From a virus: a DNA stretch of 33,437 bases. This document shows, one piece after another, positions 1 to 5,423 of the stretch; within the stretch, counting starts at the first letter, position 1, and every line of letters begins with the position of its first letter. The stretch lies in IMG/VR virus record IMGVR_UViG_3300009545_000047, positions 1 through 33,437 of that record. The stretch is one strand, 5' to 3'. Position numbers and translations under genes: made by a program. The notes beneath the pieces were generated by a model. It was not told where the DNA came from. It made no database searches and saw only the letters and a list, made by a program, of their open reading frames with translations.

Positions 1-113
1 CAATTCGGGTAAGCCTGCATCTGAAGTTCAATCATCCTATTCAGGCACACCCCCAAGCTTTCCAGAACAGGAATGGTCTTGTCGGTTACCTTGATCTCGG
101 GGAGGGGGATCAT
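1..113 (-). CDS. Hypothetical small protein, cut by window start
   Basis: Leftward gene starting at an ATG (113-111) that overlaps the stop of the preceding reading frame as ATGA, the coupling used throughout this operon. Thirty-seven residues are visible (begins MIPLPEIKVTDK, later LNRMIELQMQAYPN) and the frame is still open at base 1, so the C-terminus lies outside the window. No known domain is recognised. It is a late member of the operon read from the promoter near 1454-1482. A competing frame at 37-243 lacks the coupled start and is less protein-like. Confidence 0.5.
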   Translation of the reverse strand, partial: MIPLPEIKVTDKTIPVLESLGVCLNRMIELQMQAYPN

Positions 114-286
114 GCTTCACCAACCCGCGCGTTAAGCACAGTGTTAGCTTGCCGCTCGAATTGGCAGAGCTCATGGAAAGCTTCATCCCAGCGAAGCTCA
201 TCGCCAGTTCGCGCAGCATGTGCATCGGCCAACCGGCACTCACGGATGAGTTCTATGACATCGCGAAGCTAGCGTTCGTAGTCCAT
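110..286 (-). pseudogene. Small leftward gene interrupted by in-frame TAG at codon 6
   Basis: A strong Shine-Dalgarno (GGGAGG) lies 6-7 nt before an ATG at 286-284, which also overlaps the stop of the upstream gene. The frame reads MDYER, then TAG (271-269), then 52 protein-like codons (LRDVIELIRECRLADAH..., ending NARVGEA) to a TGA at 112-110 that overlaps the next start. The translation signals and the coupled stop show that the whole 59-codon frame was a gene. A single change from a sense codon such as TAC would explain the amber codon. After the TAG the first usable start is a TTG at 232. Other genes here end in TAG (capsid, protease), so genome-wide recoding is unlikely. A sequencing error or a suppressor host remains possible. 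Confidence 0.5.
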
Positions 287-552
287 CAAAGCCTCCCATA
301 TCCACGGTTGAGCGCCCGATCGGACGCAGCCAGTTCTGCGTTGAGCCGCCATCCGTCGCGCGTATGCACGACAGTTTCGTAGGCGCCGGCCTTCCCTTGG
401 ATCAGGCCAAGGTCGTAGAGTTTGCGCAGGGTTGCTCCCAGCGGAACGACCTCTCCGCTATCCATCACGCGGCATTTGACCCTCAGGCCGCCGCCATTGG
501 TGCGGCAAATCTGCGCCAAGGCTTTCGTCTGGATCTTCGTAAGGGCGTTCAC
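286..552 (-). CDS. Hypothetical basic protein, possibly winged helix
   Basis: 88 residues from a GTG at 552-550 that overlaps the upstream TGA as GTGA; a TTG further upstream (567) would give 93 residues but lacks the coupling. The sequence begins VNALTKIQTKALAQICR and continues with LRKLYDLGLIQGK and TVVHTRDGWRLNAE. Alternating short helices and a strand-turn-strand resemble a small winged-helix DNA-binding fold, but no family is recognised and this is only a visual impression. The stop overlaps the start of the amber-interrupted gene (TGATG). Likely an accessory early protein. Confidence 0.6.
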   Translation of the reverse strand: MNALTKIQTKALAQICRTNGGGLRVKCRVMDSGEVVPLGATLRKLYDLGLIQGKAGAYETVVHTRDGWRLNAELAASDRALNRGYGRL

Positions 553-770
553 CGAGTGAAATCCCAAACGATGACGCGCGGAGCCAATTCCTCGGCCTCC
601 ATTGCGCGAGCATCAGAAGCCCATACTTCCTCTGTTTCCTGCCAGAGGGTCAGGTCGATTATGGAGAGGCATTCAAGACACGTTCCGTCTTCAGCCATCT
701 CTGACATTGCTGTGCAGGTTGGGCAGTAACGGAGAGCGTTGTGTGCCTTCAGGGTGGTGGGGGCGTTCAC
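549..770 (-). CDS. Small zinc-ribbon-like protein
   Basis: 73 residues from an ATG at 770 overlapping the stop of the upstream gene (ATGA). Two CxxC pairs, CPTC at residues 16-19 and CLEC at about residues 31-34, are spaced by roughly a dozen residues as in a one-zinc ribbon. The C-terminal half is acidic (TEEVWASDARAMEAEE) and ends VIVWDFTR. Such ribbons in phage early operons often bind nucleic acid or host proteins, but no specific function can be assigned. It is the third gene of the leftward operon. Confidence 0.6.
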   Translation of the reverse strand: MNAPTTLKAHNALRYCPTCTAMSEMAEDGTCLECLSIIDLTLWQETEEVWASDARAMEAEELAPRVIVWDFTR

Positions 771-1165
771 CTGTCTTGCTCCCGAGCGATTGCCGCTGCT
801 TCGCGCAGTTTGGCCACGACCTCAGGCTGCGTCCGCTCGGCCCCGTCGTTCCAATCAACGAAATCCGAACCAACAACTTCCCTGAGCAAATCGACCGCAA
901 GGCGTGGGGTTCGCGTCGAAGTGGGCTCAAAGGTCTTCGGGTCCAGCGGGTCGGCACCAGTCACATGAGCAATGGCGCCAAGCCCGCACCAGCAAACAGG
1001 ATTGCTTGCCGCCAGTTCATCTTCGTCAAGATCAGCGCTGCCGTCAGGGTTGCGGCTGAATGCGCGCTGCGTCCAAGCACCATCCGGCTCGATCAGATCG
1101 GCAGCACGGTCCAGCACGTCCGAAACACGCATCGGTTCTTCTACAGGGTGGGAGTGAGTGGTCAT
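767..1165 (-). CDS. DUF6197-like phage protein
   Basis: 132 residues from an ATG at 1165 that overlaps the preceding stop (ATGA). The pattern VLDRAADLIEPDGAWTQRAF in the first third, then VCWCGLGAIAHVTG in the middle and a C-terminal DFVDWND segment matches what I recall of the DUF6197 family, which is common in actinobacterial and alphaproteobacterial phages and has no established function. The conserved CWCGLGAI stretch with its two cysteines is the diagnostic part. Second gene of the leftward operon. The family assignment is from memory of its motif and was not searched. Confidence 0.6.
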   Translation of the reverse strand: MTTHSHPVEEPMRVSDVLDRAADLIEPDGAWTQRAFSRNPDGSADLDEDELAASNPVCWCGLGAIAHVTGADPLDPKTFEPTSTRTPRLAVDLLREVVGSDFVDWNDGAERTQPEVVAKLREAAAIAREQDR

Positions 1166-1419
1166 GCCGAAGCCTGCTCGGCGTTGACGAGAAGGTATTT
1201 AGTGTTGCGGGTTTCGAGCCGACCGTTTGCGAGGAAGCGGATAGTGCTGGTGTGCACCCGATCGCCGTCAGAGAAGCGGCCTTTGCTGTCGTTGAAGATG
1301 CGCCCGTTTACGACCCACACGCCGTGATCGACTTGCGCCAATGACCAGTCGTGTAGCTCGGCGTCGTGCCAAGTAGCGCCCGTCGCGGATTGCTTGCGCC
1401 CTGAAACATCCTGAACCAT
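1162..1419 (-). CDS. Hypothetical protein, first gene of leftward operon
   Basis: 85 residues. The ATG at 1419 is chosen over an in-frame upstream start because GGAGG lies about 6 nt before it. The sequence begins MVQDVSGRKQSATGATW and contains VWVVNGRIFNDSKGRFSDGD and STIRFLANGRLETRNTKY, which looks like a small all-beta protein. No family is recognised. It is the promoter-proximal gene of the operon whose promoter and operators lie at 1454-1496, so it should be among the first products made when repression is lifted. Confidence 0.6.
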   Translation of the reverse strand: MVQDVSGRKQSATGATWHDAELHDWSLAQVDHGVWVVNGRIFNDSKGRFSDGDRVHTSTIRFLANGRLETRNTKYLLVNAEQASA

Positions 1420-1453
1420 ATTCCGCCTCCAACACTCTGATCGTGTTGAAGGG

Positions 1454-1482
1454 GTGGTACGATAAACGTAGCGGCCTGTCAA
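1454..1482 (-). promoter_or_regulatory. Leftward early promoter (PL-like)
   Basis: Read on the minus strand, a perfect TTGACA lies at 1482-1477. After a 17-bp spacer, TACCAC lies at 1459-1454, a weak -10 match. It is about 35 bp upstream of the first leftward gene and is flanked by two copies of the putative operator (1457-1471 over the spacer and -10, 1482-1496 touching the -35). The -35 is convincing; the exact -10 is not. Confidence 0.5.
1457..1471. promoter_or_regulatory. Putative repressor operator O1
   Basis: GTACGATAAACGTAG: the arms TACG and CGTA are inverted around an AT-rich five-base centre. It shares the arm pattern TACG-N5-CGTAG with the sites at 1482-1496 and 2188-2202. It overlaps the spacer and the start of the -10 of the leftward promoter, so occupancy should block that promoter. 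Confidence 0.55.
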
Positions 1483-1496
1483 TACGCAAATCGTAG
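1482..1496. promoter_or_regulatory. Putative repressor operator O2
   Basis: ATACGCAAATCGTAG, the second copy of the TACG-N5-CGTAG site, centred 25 bp from O1 and touching the -35 of the leftward promoter. Spacing of two sites either side of a -35 is typical of cooperative phage repressor binding. A separate short inverted repeat, GTTTG-TG-CAAAC, follows at 1496-1507. Confidence 0.55.
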
Positions 1497-1538
1497 TTTG
1501 TGCAAACCGCTTGCTAACTACATTTCTTCACACATTCG

Positions 1539-1570
1539 ACGGTGCACACCGTTCAGGCTTCAGAAAAGCC
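1539..1570. repeat. Two adjacent inverted repeats
   Basis: ACGGTG-CA-CACCGT at 1539-1552 is followed by GGCTT-CAGAA-AAGCC at 1556-1570. Neither has a T-run on either strand, so a terminator is unlikely. They lie in the non-coding stretch between the leftward promoter and the possible rightward frame at 1581. They could be protein-binding sites or a 5' leader structure. Confidence 0.35.
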
Positions 1571-1580
1571 GGGGGGTTTA

Positions 1581-1920
1581 CATGTTGGGAATGGCGGAAC
1601 AAACTACGAACATGGTAGGGAAGCCGTGCCGCGTTGAACTGGAGACGCCTGAGTGCGTAGCTGGGTGCACGCCCTGCTATCTGGATTGCGCGATGTGCCG
1701 ATTCGTTATTGTAGCGAGAGATCGCGAAATCGAGCTGCTACTGCGCGAGCGGCCACCTTTAGCGCATCCTCGCTGGCCTGAGTGGCATCAGGCTCTACAA
1801 GAAGCTGAAGCCCATAGGACAACGCTTCTGAAACGACTTCGACAGATCGCGCCGTCCGATCCCCAGGTGGAACCAGCGGCAACAGTGCGTCCAAAAGTGG
1901 CGCAAGCATTCTTGCACTAG
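1581..1920 (+). CDS. Doubtful cysteine-rich frame antisense to repressor
   Basis: An open frame of 113 residues starts at an ATG with a G-rich run (GGGGGG) 5 nt upstream. It has a cysteine cluster (CVAGCTPCYLDCAMC, about residues 26-40) followed by a charged helical tail (REIELLLRERPP, HRTTLLKRLRQIA). It looks like a protein, but its last 215 bases are antisense to the 3' half of the repressor gene. Third-position GC does not clearly favour either strand. The non-overlapping part (1581-1705) has no competing frame. Listed with low confidence as a possible real gene. Confidence 0.25.
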
Positions 1921-2164
1921 GCGGTCTGCGGGCTGTTTCTAGCCCGTAATGCTCAACCAGCTTCTTCATTTCGTCAACCGATACCCGCCGTGAGCCGGCG
2001 AAAATCTCGGCTATGCGAGACGATGGTAGGCTGAGCACGCGGGCAATCGCCGCATTGGTGGTCACGCCTTCGTTCTTAAGACGTTCCAACTCTGAGACAA
2101 GATCGGCATGGCTGAGCACATGATGATGTAGCCGTATCGGACGTAATCTGTCCGCACCGAACAT
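1706..2164 (-). CDS. Phage HTH repressor (CI-like)
   Basis: 152 residues from the ATG at 2164, which has GAGG about 10 nt upstream; longer starts at 2182 and 2224 would run into the operator and the divergent gene. A helix-turn-helix lies at about residues 35-62 (TTNAAIARVLSLPSSRIAEI then VSVDEMKKL), the XRE-like pattern. The C-terminal half is helical and ends AARFRDLSLQ. There is no LexA-type Ser/Lys autoprotease motif, so RecA-stimulated self-cleavage is not supported. It is divergent from the Cro-like gene with an operator between them, the standard immunity layout. The likely role is to bind the TACG-N5-CGTAG sites and shut both early operons. Confidence 0.7.
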   Translation of the reverse strand: MFGADRLRPIRLHHHVLSHADLVSELERLKNEGVTTNAAIARVLSLPSSRIAEIFAGSRRVSVDEMKKLVEHYGLETARRPPSARMLAPLLDALLPLVPPGDRTARSVEVVSEALSYGLQLLVEPDATQASEDALKVAARAVAARFRDLSLQ

Positions 2165-2176
2165 CGTATAAGCCTC

Positions 2177-2205
2177 TTGCATTTGTGCTACGAATAACGT
2201 AGTGT
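2177..2205 (+). promoter_or_regulatory. Rightward early promoter (PR-like)
   Basis: TTGCAT at 2177-2182, a 17-bp spacer, then TAGTGT at 2200-2205. Transcription would start about 2211-2213, at or next to the ATG of the Cro-like gene, so the transcript may be leaderless. Operator O3 covers the spacer and the first half of the -10. The match to consensus is moderate. Confidence 0.4.
2188..2202. promoter_or_regulatory. Putative repressor operator O3
   Basis: CTACGAATAACGTAG is a perfect inverted repeat, CTACG and CGTAG around AATAA, and the best of the three sites. It lies between the divergent repressor and Cro-like genes, over the -10 region of the rightward promoter. On the minus strand it also covers a possible repressor promoter (TTGCGG 2224-2219, 17 bp, TACGTT 2201-2196), which would give autoregulation. 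Confidence 0.6.
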
Positions 2206-2211
2206 GCGGAA

Positions 2212-2433
2212 ATGGCAACCGCAAACGAGATTATCGAGCGACTTGGCGGCCCCGCCGAGATCGCGCGTGAAACGGGATTCCCGCTCACCACGATAGCTAG
2301 CTGGGGTGACGCTAACTTCATCCCAGACTGGCGGCGCGACGCTCTGTCCGCCTTGGCGAACCGCAAGAGCATAGCGCTCCCGAAGTTTCCGACGCCAGAT
2401 CAACGCATACCTCGCGGTCGTGCTGCGGCATGA
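2212..2433 (+). CDS. Cro-like HTH regulator
   Basis: 73 residues. The N-terminal 45 residues (ANEIIERLGGPAEIARETGF, then PLTTIASWGDANFIPDWR) fit the small HTH pattern of Cro/YdaS-type phage regulators, with the GGPAEIARETG turn and the IPDWRRDAL end of the domain. The tail is basic. There is only a weak ribosome site, and the predicted transcript start falls on the ATG, as in leaderless phage regulators. First gene of the rightward early operon; its stop overlaps the next start (ATGA). Expected to counteract the divergent repressor. Confidence 0.65.
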   Translation: MATANEIIERLGGPAEIARETGFPLTTIASWGDANFIPDWRRDALSALANRKSIALPKFPTPDQRIPRGRAAA

Positions 2434-2705
2434 CCGATCCGGGGGGCACATTCAAACGAGCAACCGTCACGATCGATGACGAGTCCGAGCCCGGCGCTTG
2501 GCAGCGCGAGCTTTACCACAGGGCTGCGCAACGCGGCAAAATGATGTGCCCGGTCAAAGCTGGCCGTGAGTGCATTCCGGTCAACGGACGCAAGCGGTTT
2601 TGCGCACGCGTCGCGGCCGGTCGCTGTGCGCTTCAGGTCACGGAGGCGGAGCCGAATATCCCGCCGAGCAACAAACCAGCCAATCAACATGGGAAATCCT
2701 CATGA
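2430..2705 (+). CDS. Hypothetical early protein with four cysteines
   Basis: 91 residues from an ATG overlapping the Cro-like stop. It begins MTDPGGTFKRATVTIDD and contains KMMCPVKAGRECIPVNGRKR and FCARVAAGRCALQV, giving four cysteines spaced in pairs that may bind a metal. The protein is basic overall. No family is recognised. Its stop (TGA 2703-2705) overlaps the start of the next gene. Probably an early regulator or DNA-associated protein, on position only. Confidence 0.5.
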   Translation: MTDPGGTFKRATVTIDDESEPGAWQRELYHRAAQRGKMMCPVKAGRECIPVNGRKRFCARVAAGRCALQVTEAEPNIPPSNKPANQHGKSS

Positions 2706-2854
2706 GCGACTTCGCACTTCTCTGCGTCGGTGTCCCGCTTGGTGTCGGAATGTCCGCCTTTCTCGGAATGTTCCTTCAGCCGCGCGACAGCAATCGCAAC
2801 AGCTTCACCAAGCGGGATCGGGGACAACGTTCGTTCCATAGGGAGGGTAGATAA
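2702..2854 (+). CDS. Small membrane-anchored peptide
   Basis: 50 residues from an ATG with GGGA 10 nt upstream, coupled to the previous gene by ATGA. The first 26 residues (SDFALLCVGVPLGVGMSAFL onward) form one hydrophobic segment and the remainder is strongly basic (RDSNRNSFTKRDRGQR). The topology fits a single-pass inner-membrane peptide with a cytoplasmic tail. No family is recognised. Small early membrane proteins in temperate phages sometimes act in superinfection exclusion; that is only a possibility here. Confidence 0.4.
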   Translation: MSDFALLCVGVPLGVGMSAFLGMFLQPRDSNRNSFTKRDRGQRSFHREGR

Positions 2855-3334
2855 ATGGCGCACGACAGCAATGATGCTCAAACTTCGCCGATCGTATCGG
2901 ACGAACGTATCCGGAACACGTTACGGGAGCGTATTCATCGGGCAATCCATGTCGAGCGCCGCTTTACCCGCGAAACTCTCGCATCCGACAGCGGTGTTGC
3001 CCTGCATTTCATCGATTCCATAATTTCGCGGGATAAAGCCAAGCATCGCCGCGTAGCGACAGAGGATGCTTTATCACTGGCATATTGCCTAGGTGACGGC
3101 GCGATCAACGCGCTGCTTTCGCTGTTCGGATACGGCAGCGCACAGCCGATCGACACGCCGGAACCGAGCCGCCCGATGATGATCGTGGCCGGAGCCATGA
3201 AGGAACTTGCCATCATTGGCGAGGCGGCGGCGGACGATCGCATCGATCACACGGAGCAAGCGCCCGTCGCTCTGGCGGCAGATCATCTTATCGCATTGGT
3301 AACGCCGCTGTCGAGCGCTGGGAGGGCATCATGA
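2855..3334 (+). CDS. HTH-like early regulatory protein
   Basis: 159 residues, with a strong ribosome site (GGGAGG) 10-11 nt before the ATG. Residues 19-70 read as an XRE-type helical domain: RIRNTLRERIHRAIHVERR, then FTRETLASDSGVALHFIDSI and RRVATEDALSLAYCLGD. The pattern of tREtLA-sGv-hfIDsI is what one expects of an HTH. The C-terminus (EQAPVALAADHLIALVTP) is a separate helix. By position after the Cro-like gene it could be a CII-type activator or a second repressor. The HTH is inferred by eye. Confidence 0.5.
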   Translation: MAHDSNDAQTSPIVSDERIRNTLRERIHRAIHVERRFTRETLASDSGVALHFIDSIISRDKAKHRRVATEDALSLAYCLGDGAINALLSLFGYGSAQPIDTPEPSRPMMIVAGAMKELAIIGEAAADDRIDHTEQAPVALAADHLIALVTPLSSAGRAS

Positions 3335-3498
3335 ACCTCACGCGGATTGATGCTCCAGAGCTCGAGCCGAGAGAGGCCGCAATAGCCATGCGCAATCTTC
3401 CGCTCGCGCTTCGGGATAGGTTGATCGCCGATGCCCCAAACGTGATCGACGGACGCGGCAGGTATTGGCGGCGTGCCCATGGTGGAGATCCGCGATGA
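3331..3498 (+). CDS. Small hypothetical protein
   Basis: 55 residues (MNLTRIDAPELEPREAAIAM..., ending YWRRAHGGDPR). The start overlaps the upstream stop as ATGA and has GGGAGG 5 nt before it. The stop overlaps the next start in the same way. It is the first of a run of short coupled genes. No domain is seen. Confidence 0.55.
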   Translation: MNLTRIDAPELEPREAAIAMRNLPLALRDRLIADAPNVIDGRGRYWRRAHGGDPR

Positions 3499-3617
3499 CC
3501 CGGCTCCGCGTATTCCTAGCCCAGCGCAGACTGGCCCGCATGCTCCGTCAAAACAAGGCGGCAGCAGAACGCTACCGGCGCAACCGCGCTGCTCAGCTCA
3601 ATCGGAGGACTGTATGA
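3495..3617 (+). CDS. Very small arginine-rich protein
   Basis: 40 residues, about a third arginine (MTRLRVFLAQRRLARMLRQN..., ending AAQLNRRTV). It starts in an ATGA overlap with the preceding gene with GGAG about 8 nt upstream, and its own stop overlaps the next start (ATGA). The coupling on both sides argues for a real gene. The basic amphipathic helix could bind RNA or DNA, as N-type antiterminators do, but nothing more specific can be claimed. Confidence 0.45.
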   Translation: MTRLRVFLAQRRLARMLRQNKAAAERYRRNRAAQLNRRTV

Positions 3618-3946
3618 ACCTCTCAGGAAAGGCGTGGACGCCAGAAGAAATGGCCAAGATGCATCAGTTCATCGCGGATGGCCTGACGCAGACTGAGGCA
3701 TCGACCAAGTTCCCAGGCAGGACGATTGCGGCTGCTGAGCGAAAGTACCGCAAGGTTCGCTTATCGATGGGAATCATTCCGACGCCTGCCGCTCCGCGTA
3801 TGCTGTACTGCAAGCAGACGGACGCTGAAGTAGAGGCGAGCGACACCGCATATTCCCGCTGGAGGTTACGCGACGCAAAGCGCGGTTGCCGCCTACTCAA
3901 AGAGGCGATGGACCAGTATTACGCCAACCATCAGCAGGCCGCCTAG
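3614..3946 (+). CDS. SANT/Myb- or GcrA-like DNA-binding protein
   Basis: 110 residues from the ATG at 3614, chosen because CGGAGG lies 6 nt upstream; a longer in-frame start at 3473 overlaps two other genes. Residues 5-45 (KAWTPEEMAKMHQFIADGLT, then KFPGRTIAAAERKYRKVRLS) show the W-T-EE-...-G-T--A...GRT--A---K--K pattern of SANT/GcrA-like HTH domains. The C-terminal half is helical and charged (YSRWRLRDAKRGCRLLKEAM). It probably binds DNA; the partner or target is unknown. Confidence 0.5.
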   Translation: MNLSGKAWTPEEMAKMHQFIADGLTQTEASTKFPGRTIAAAERKYRKVRLSMGIIPTPAAPRMLYCKQTDAEVEASDTAYSRWRLRDAKRGCRLLKEAMDQYYANHQQAA

Positions 3947-3948
3947 AC

Positions 3949-4311
3949 ATGGCGGGGGGCACAGACATTGTGGCGCTTCCGTGGCCCCCTAGGGAGCTAC
4001 ATCCGAACACTCGACCTCATCACATGCAGCGCGCACGGGCAGCGAAGGCCTATCGCACGGTAGCCTTTTGGGCGGCCGAGATGGCAGGAGTGAGCGCGCC
4101 CACTGACGGCGAGGTCATGCTGTCGGTGACATTCAACCCGCCAGACAATCGCAAGCGCGATCTGGACGGGATGTTTTCCGCAAGCAAGTCCGGCTTCGAC
4201 GGGATCGCGGATGCGCTCCAAGTCAACGACTATCGTTTTGCCTTCACCATCCGCCGCGCAGAACCGCTCAAGGGCGGTAAGGTAGTCGTATCGATCGGAG
4301 GTGCGCAATGA
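3949..4311 (+). CDS. rusA: RusA-family Holliday junction resolvase
   Basis: 120 residues, the normal length for RusA (about 120). The signature is clear: NPPDNRKRDLDGMFSASKSG (residues 63-82) with D71 and D73, then FDGIADALQVND with D94. These match the three catalytic aspartates known in E. coli RusA (D70, D72, D91). The N-terminal PWPPRELHPN is also typical. The enzyme binds four-way junctions as a dimer and cuts them symmetrically with magnesium, resolving recombination or replication intermediates before packaging. It lies between a DNA-binding gene and the DnaA-like gene and overlaps the latter by ATGA. Confidence 0.88.
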   Translation: MAGGTDIVALPWPPRELHPNTRPHHMQRARAAKAYRTVAFWAAEMAGVSAPTDGEVMLSVTFNPPDNRKRDLDGMFSASKSGFDGIADALQVNDYRFAFTIRRAEPLKGGKVVVSIGGAQ

Positions 4312-4724
4312 TCGCGCGCCGCACCAACCCGGCAGGCTGGACACCTCGCGTGGTCGTCGCCGCACCGGTCCCACGCGTTCGGGATTACATCATCATTGAG
4401 CCGGCGCCTTCTCCTGTTCGAACCATGCCCCAGGTCCATGCGATCAAGCACGCTGTCGCATCGCACTATGGCTTGCAGATGGCAGACATGGCGACGGCTA
4501 GCCGTAAGTACACAGTTTCGCACCCGCGCCAGCTAGCGATGTATCTCAGCCGAAAGCTGACCGATCGCTCCTATCCAGAGATCGGCCGACTGTTCGGCGG
4601 CAGGGACCACACCACCGTCATGCACGCCATCCGCCAAGTGGAAGCGAGGATGGCGAAGGATCAAGAAACCCGCGCTGTAGCTGACGCGATTATCGCTCAA
4701 TTCGGGGATGGTGCTAATGGGTAA
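4308..4724 (+). CDS. Free-standing DnaA domain IV (DnaA-box binding) protein
   Basis: 138 residues. Residues 68-115 match the C-terminal DNA-binding domain of the initiator DnaA: YTVSHPRQLAMYLSRKLTDR, then SYPEIGRLFGGRDHTTVMHA. The GGRDHTTV signature (97-104) is the loop-helix that reads DnaA boxes. Domains I-III are absent: there is no Walker motif and only about 65 residues of unrelated N-terminal sequence. It therefore cannot be a full initiator. It could bind DnaA boxes in the phage origin, compete with host DnaA at oriC, or serve as a regulator. It overlaps the resolvase (ATGA) and the methyltransferase (8 nt). Confidence 0.85.
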   Translation: MIARRTNPAGWTPRVVVAAPVPRVRDYIIIEPAPSPVRTMPQVHAIKHAVASHYGLQMADMATASRKYTVSHPRQLAMYLSRKLTDRSYPEIGRLFGGRDHTTVMHAIRQVEARMAKDQETRAVADAIIAQFGDGANG

Positions 4725-5241
4725 GCGCTCATCATTCGACCGCGTGCCGCGAGACTTTTACCCGACTCCGCGTGAAGCCGTTCTGCCGCTGTTGCCACAC
4801 CTATCTCCGCACACGCTGTTCGTGGAGCCGTGCGCCGGCAATGGGGCTCTAGTGGACGCCCTGATCGCCGCAGGGCATGTTTGCGCACGGGCATGGGATA
4901 TTGAGCCCCAGCGCGACGATATCGACCAGATCGACGCCTTGACGCGCTTGGTGGGCAATATCGATTGCTTCATCACCAATCCGCCTTGGGATCGTCGGGT
5001 TCTGCATCCGATGATCGAGCATTTCAGCGATCAGCATCCGACGTGGCTTCTGTTCGACGCCGATTGGCAGCACACCCGCCAGTCTGCTCCCTACCTCCCG
5101 CGCCTCCGCAAGATCGTGAGCGTTGGACGGGTCAAGTGGATTCCTGACAGCAAGATGACGGGCAAGGACAATTGCGCCTGGCACCTATTCGATCGCCCGT
5201 CTGACGCCGCCGCGCTATTCTACGGGAGGCTTGCCGCATGA
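4717..5241 (+). CDS. SAM-dependent DNA N6-adenine-type methyltransferase
   Basis: 174 residues. The ATG at 4717 is preferred because GGGG lies 9 nt upstream; an ATG at 4708 has no spacing to it. Motifs in order: FYPTP (residues 14-18, the N-terminal motif X region), the SAM-binding FVEPCAGNGAL (35-45), the acidic WDIEP (60-64) and the catalytic NPPW (88-91), as in amino-methyltransferases acting on adenine. The protein is short and has no obvious target-recognition domain, and no restriction partner is nearby. It probably marks phage DNA to evade host restriction or to time replication. Specificity cannot be read from sequence. Confidence 0.75.
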   Translation: MGKRSSFDRVPRDFYPTPREAVLPLLPHLSPHTLFVEPCAGNGALVDALIAAGHVCARAWDIEPQRDDIDQIDALTRLVGNIDCFITNPPWDRRVLHPMIEHFSDQHPTWLLFDADWQHTRQSAPYLPRLRKIVSVGRVKWIPDSKMTGKDNCAWHLFDRPSDAAALFYGRLAA

Positions 5242-5423
5242 CCCGCTACGAAGCGCTGATCCGCGCGGCCTCTAGGGACATGCTGGAAACTATCAACGCA
5301 AGCTGGTGGTCGCGCACGTCCTTCATCCCCCTGGAGACAATCCAAGGCTGGATAGCGGCACGTATCAAGGATCTAGACGATCAGGACATCATCCGGGCTC
5401 GGCCCGAGGTGGTGCCTGAGTGA
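5238..5423 (+). CDS. Small hypothetical acidic protein
   Basis: 61 residues (MTRYEALIRAASRDMLETIN..., with WIAARIKDLDDQDIIRARPE). The start overlaps the methyltransferase stop (ATGA) and its stop overlaps the following GTG start (GTGA). Mostly helical by eye, with no recognised domain. Its fixed place between methyltransferase and initiator suggests a small replication or DNA-modification accessory factor. Confidence 0.5.
   Translation: MTRYEALIRAASRDMLETINASWWSRTSFIPLETIQGWIAARIKDLDDQDIIRARPEVVPE

Noticed and set aside
37-243. 68-codon minus-strand frame near the left edge
   Set aside because: Overlaps two frames with coupled starts and better ribosome sites.
602-1327. Long plus-strand frame over the leftward operon
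   Set aside because: Compositionally a shadow; minus-strand genes there have coupled starts and family motifs.
4708-4719. Earlier ATG for the methyltransferase
   Set aside because: G-run directly abuts the ATG with no spacing; 4717 has 9 nt spacing.
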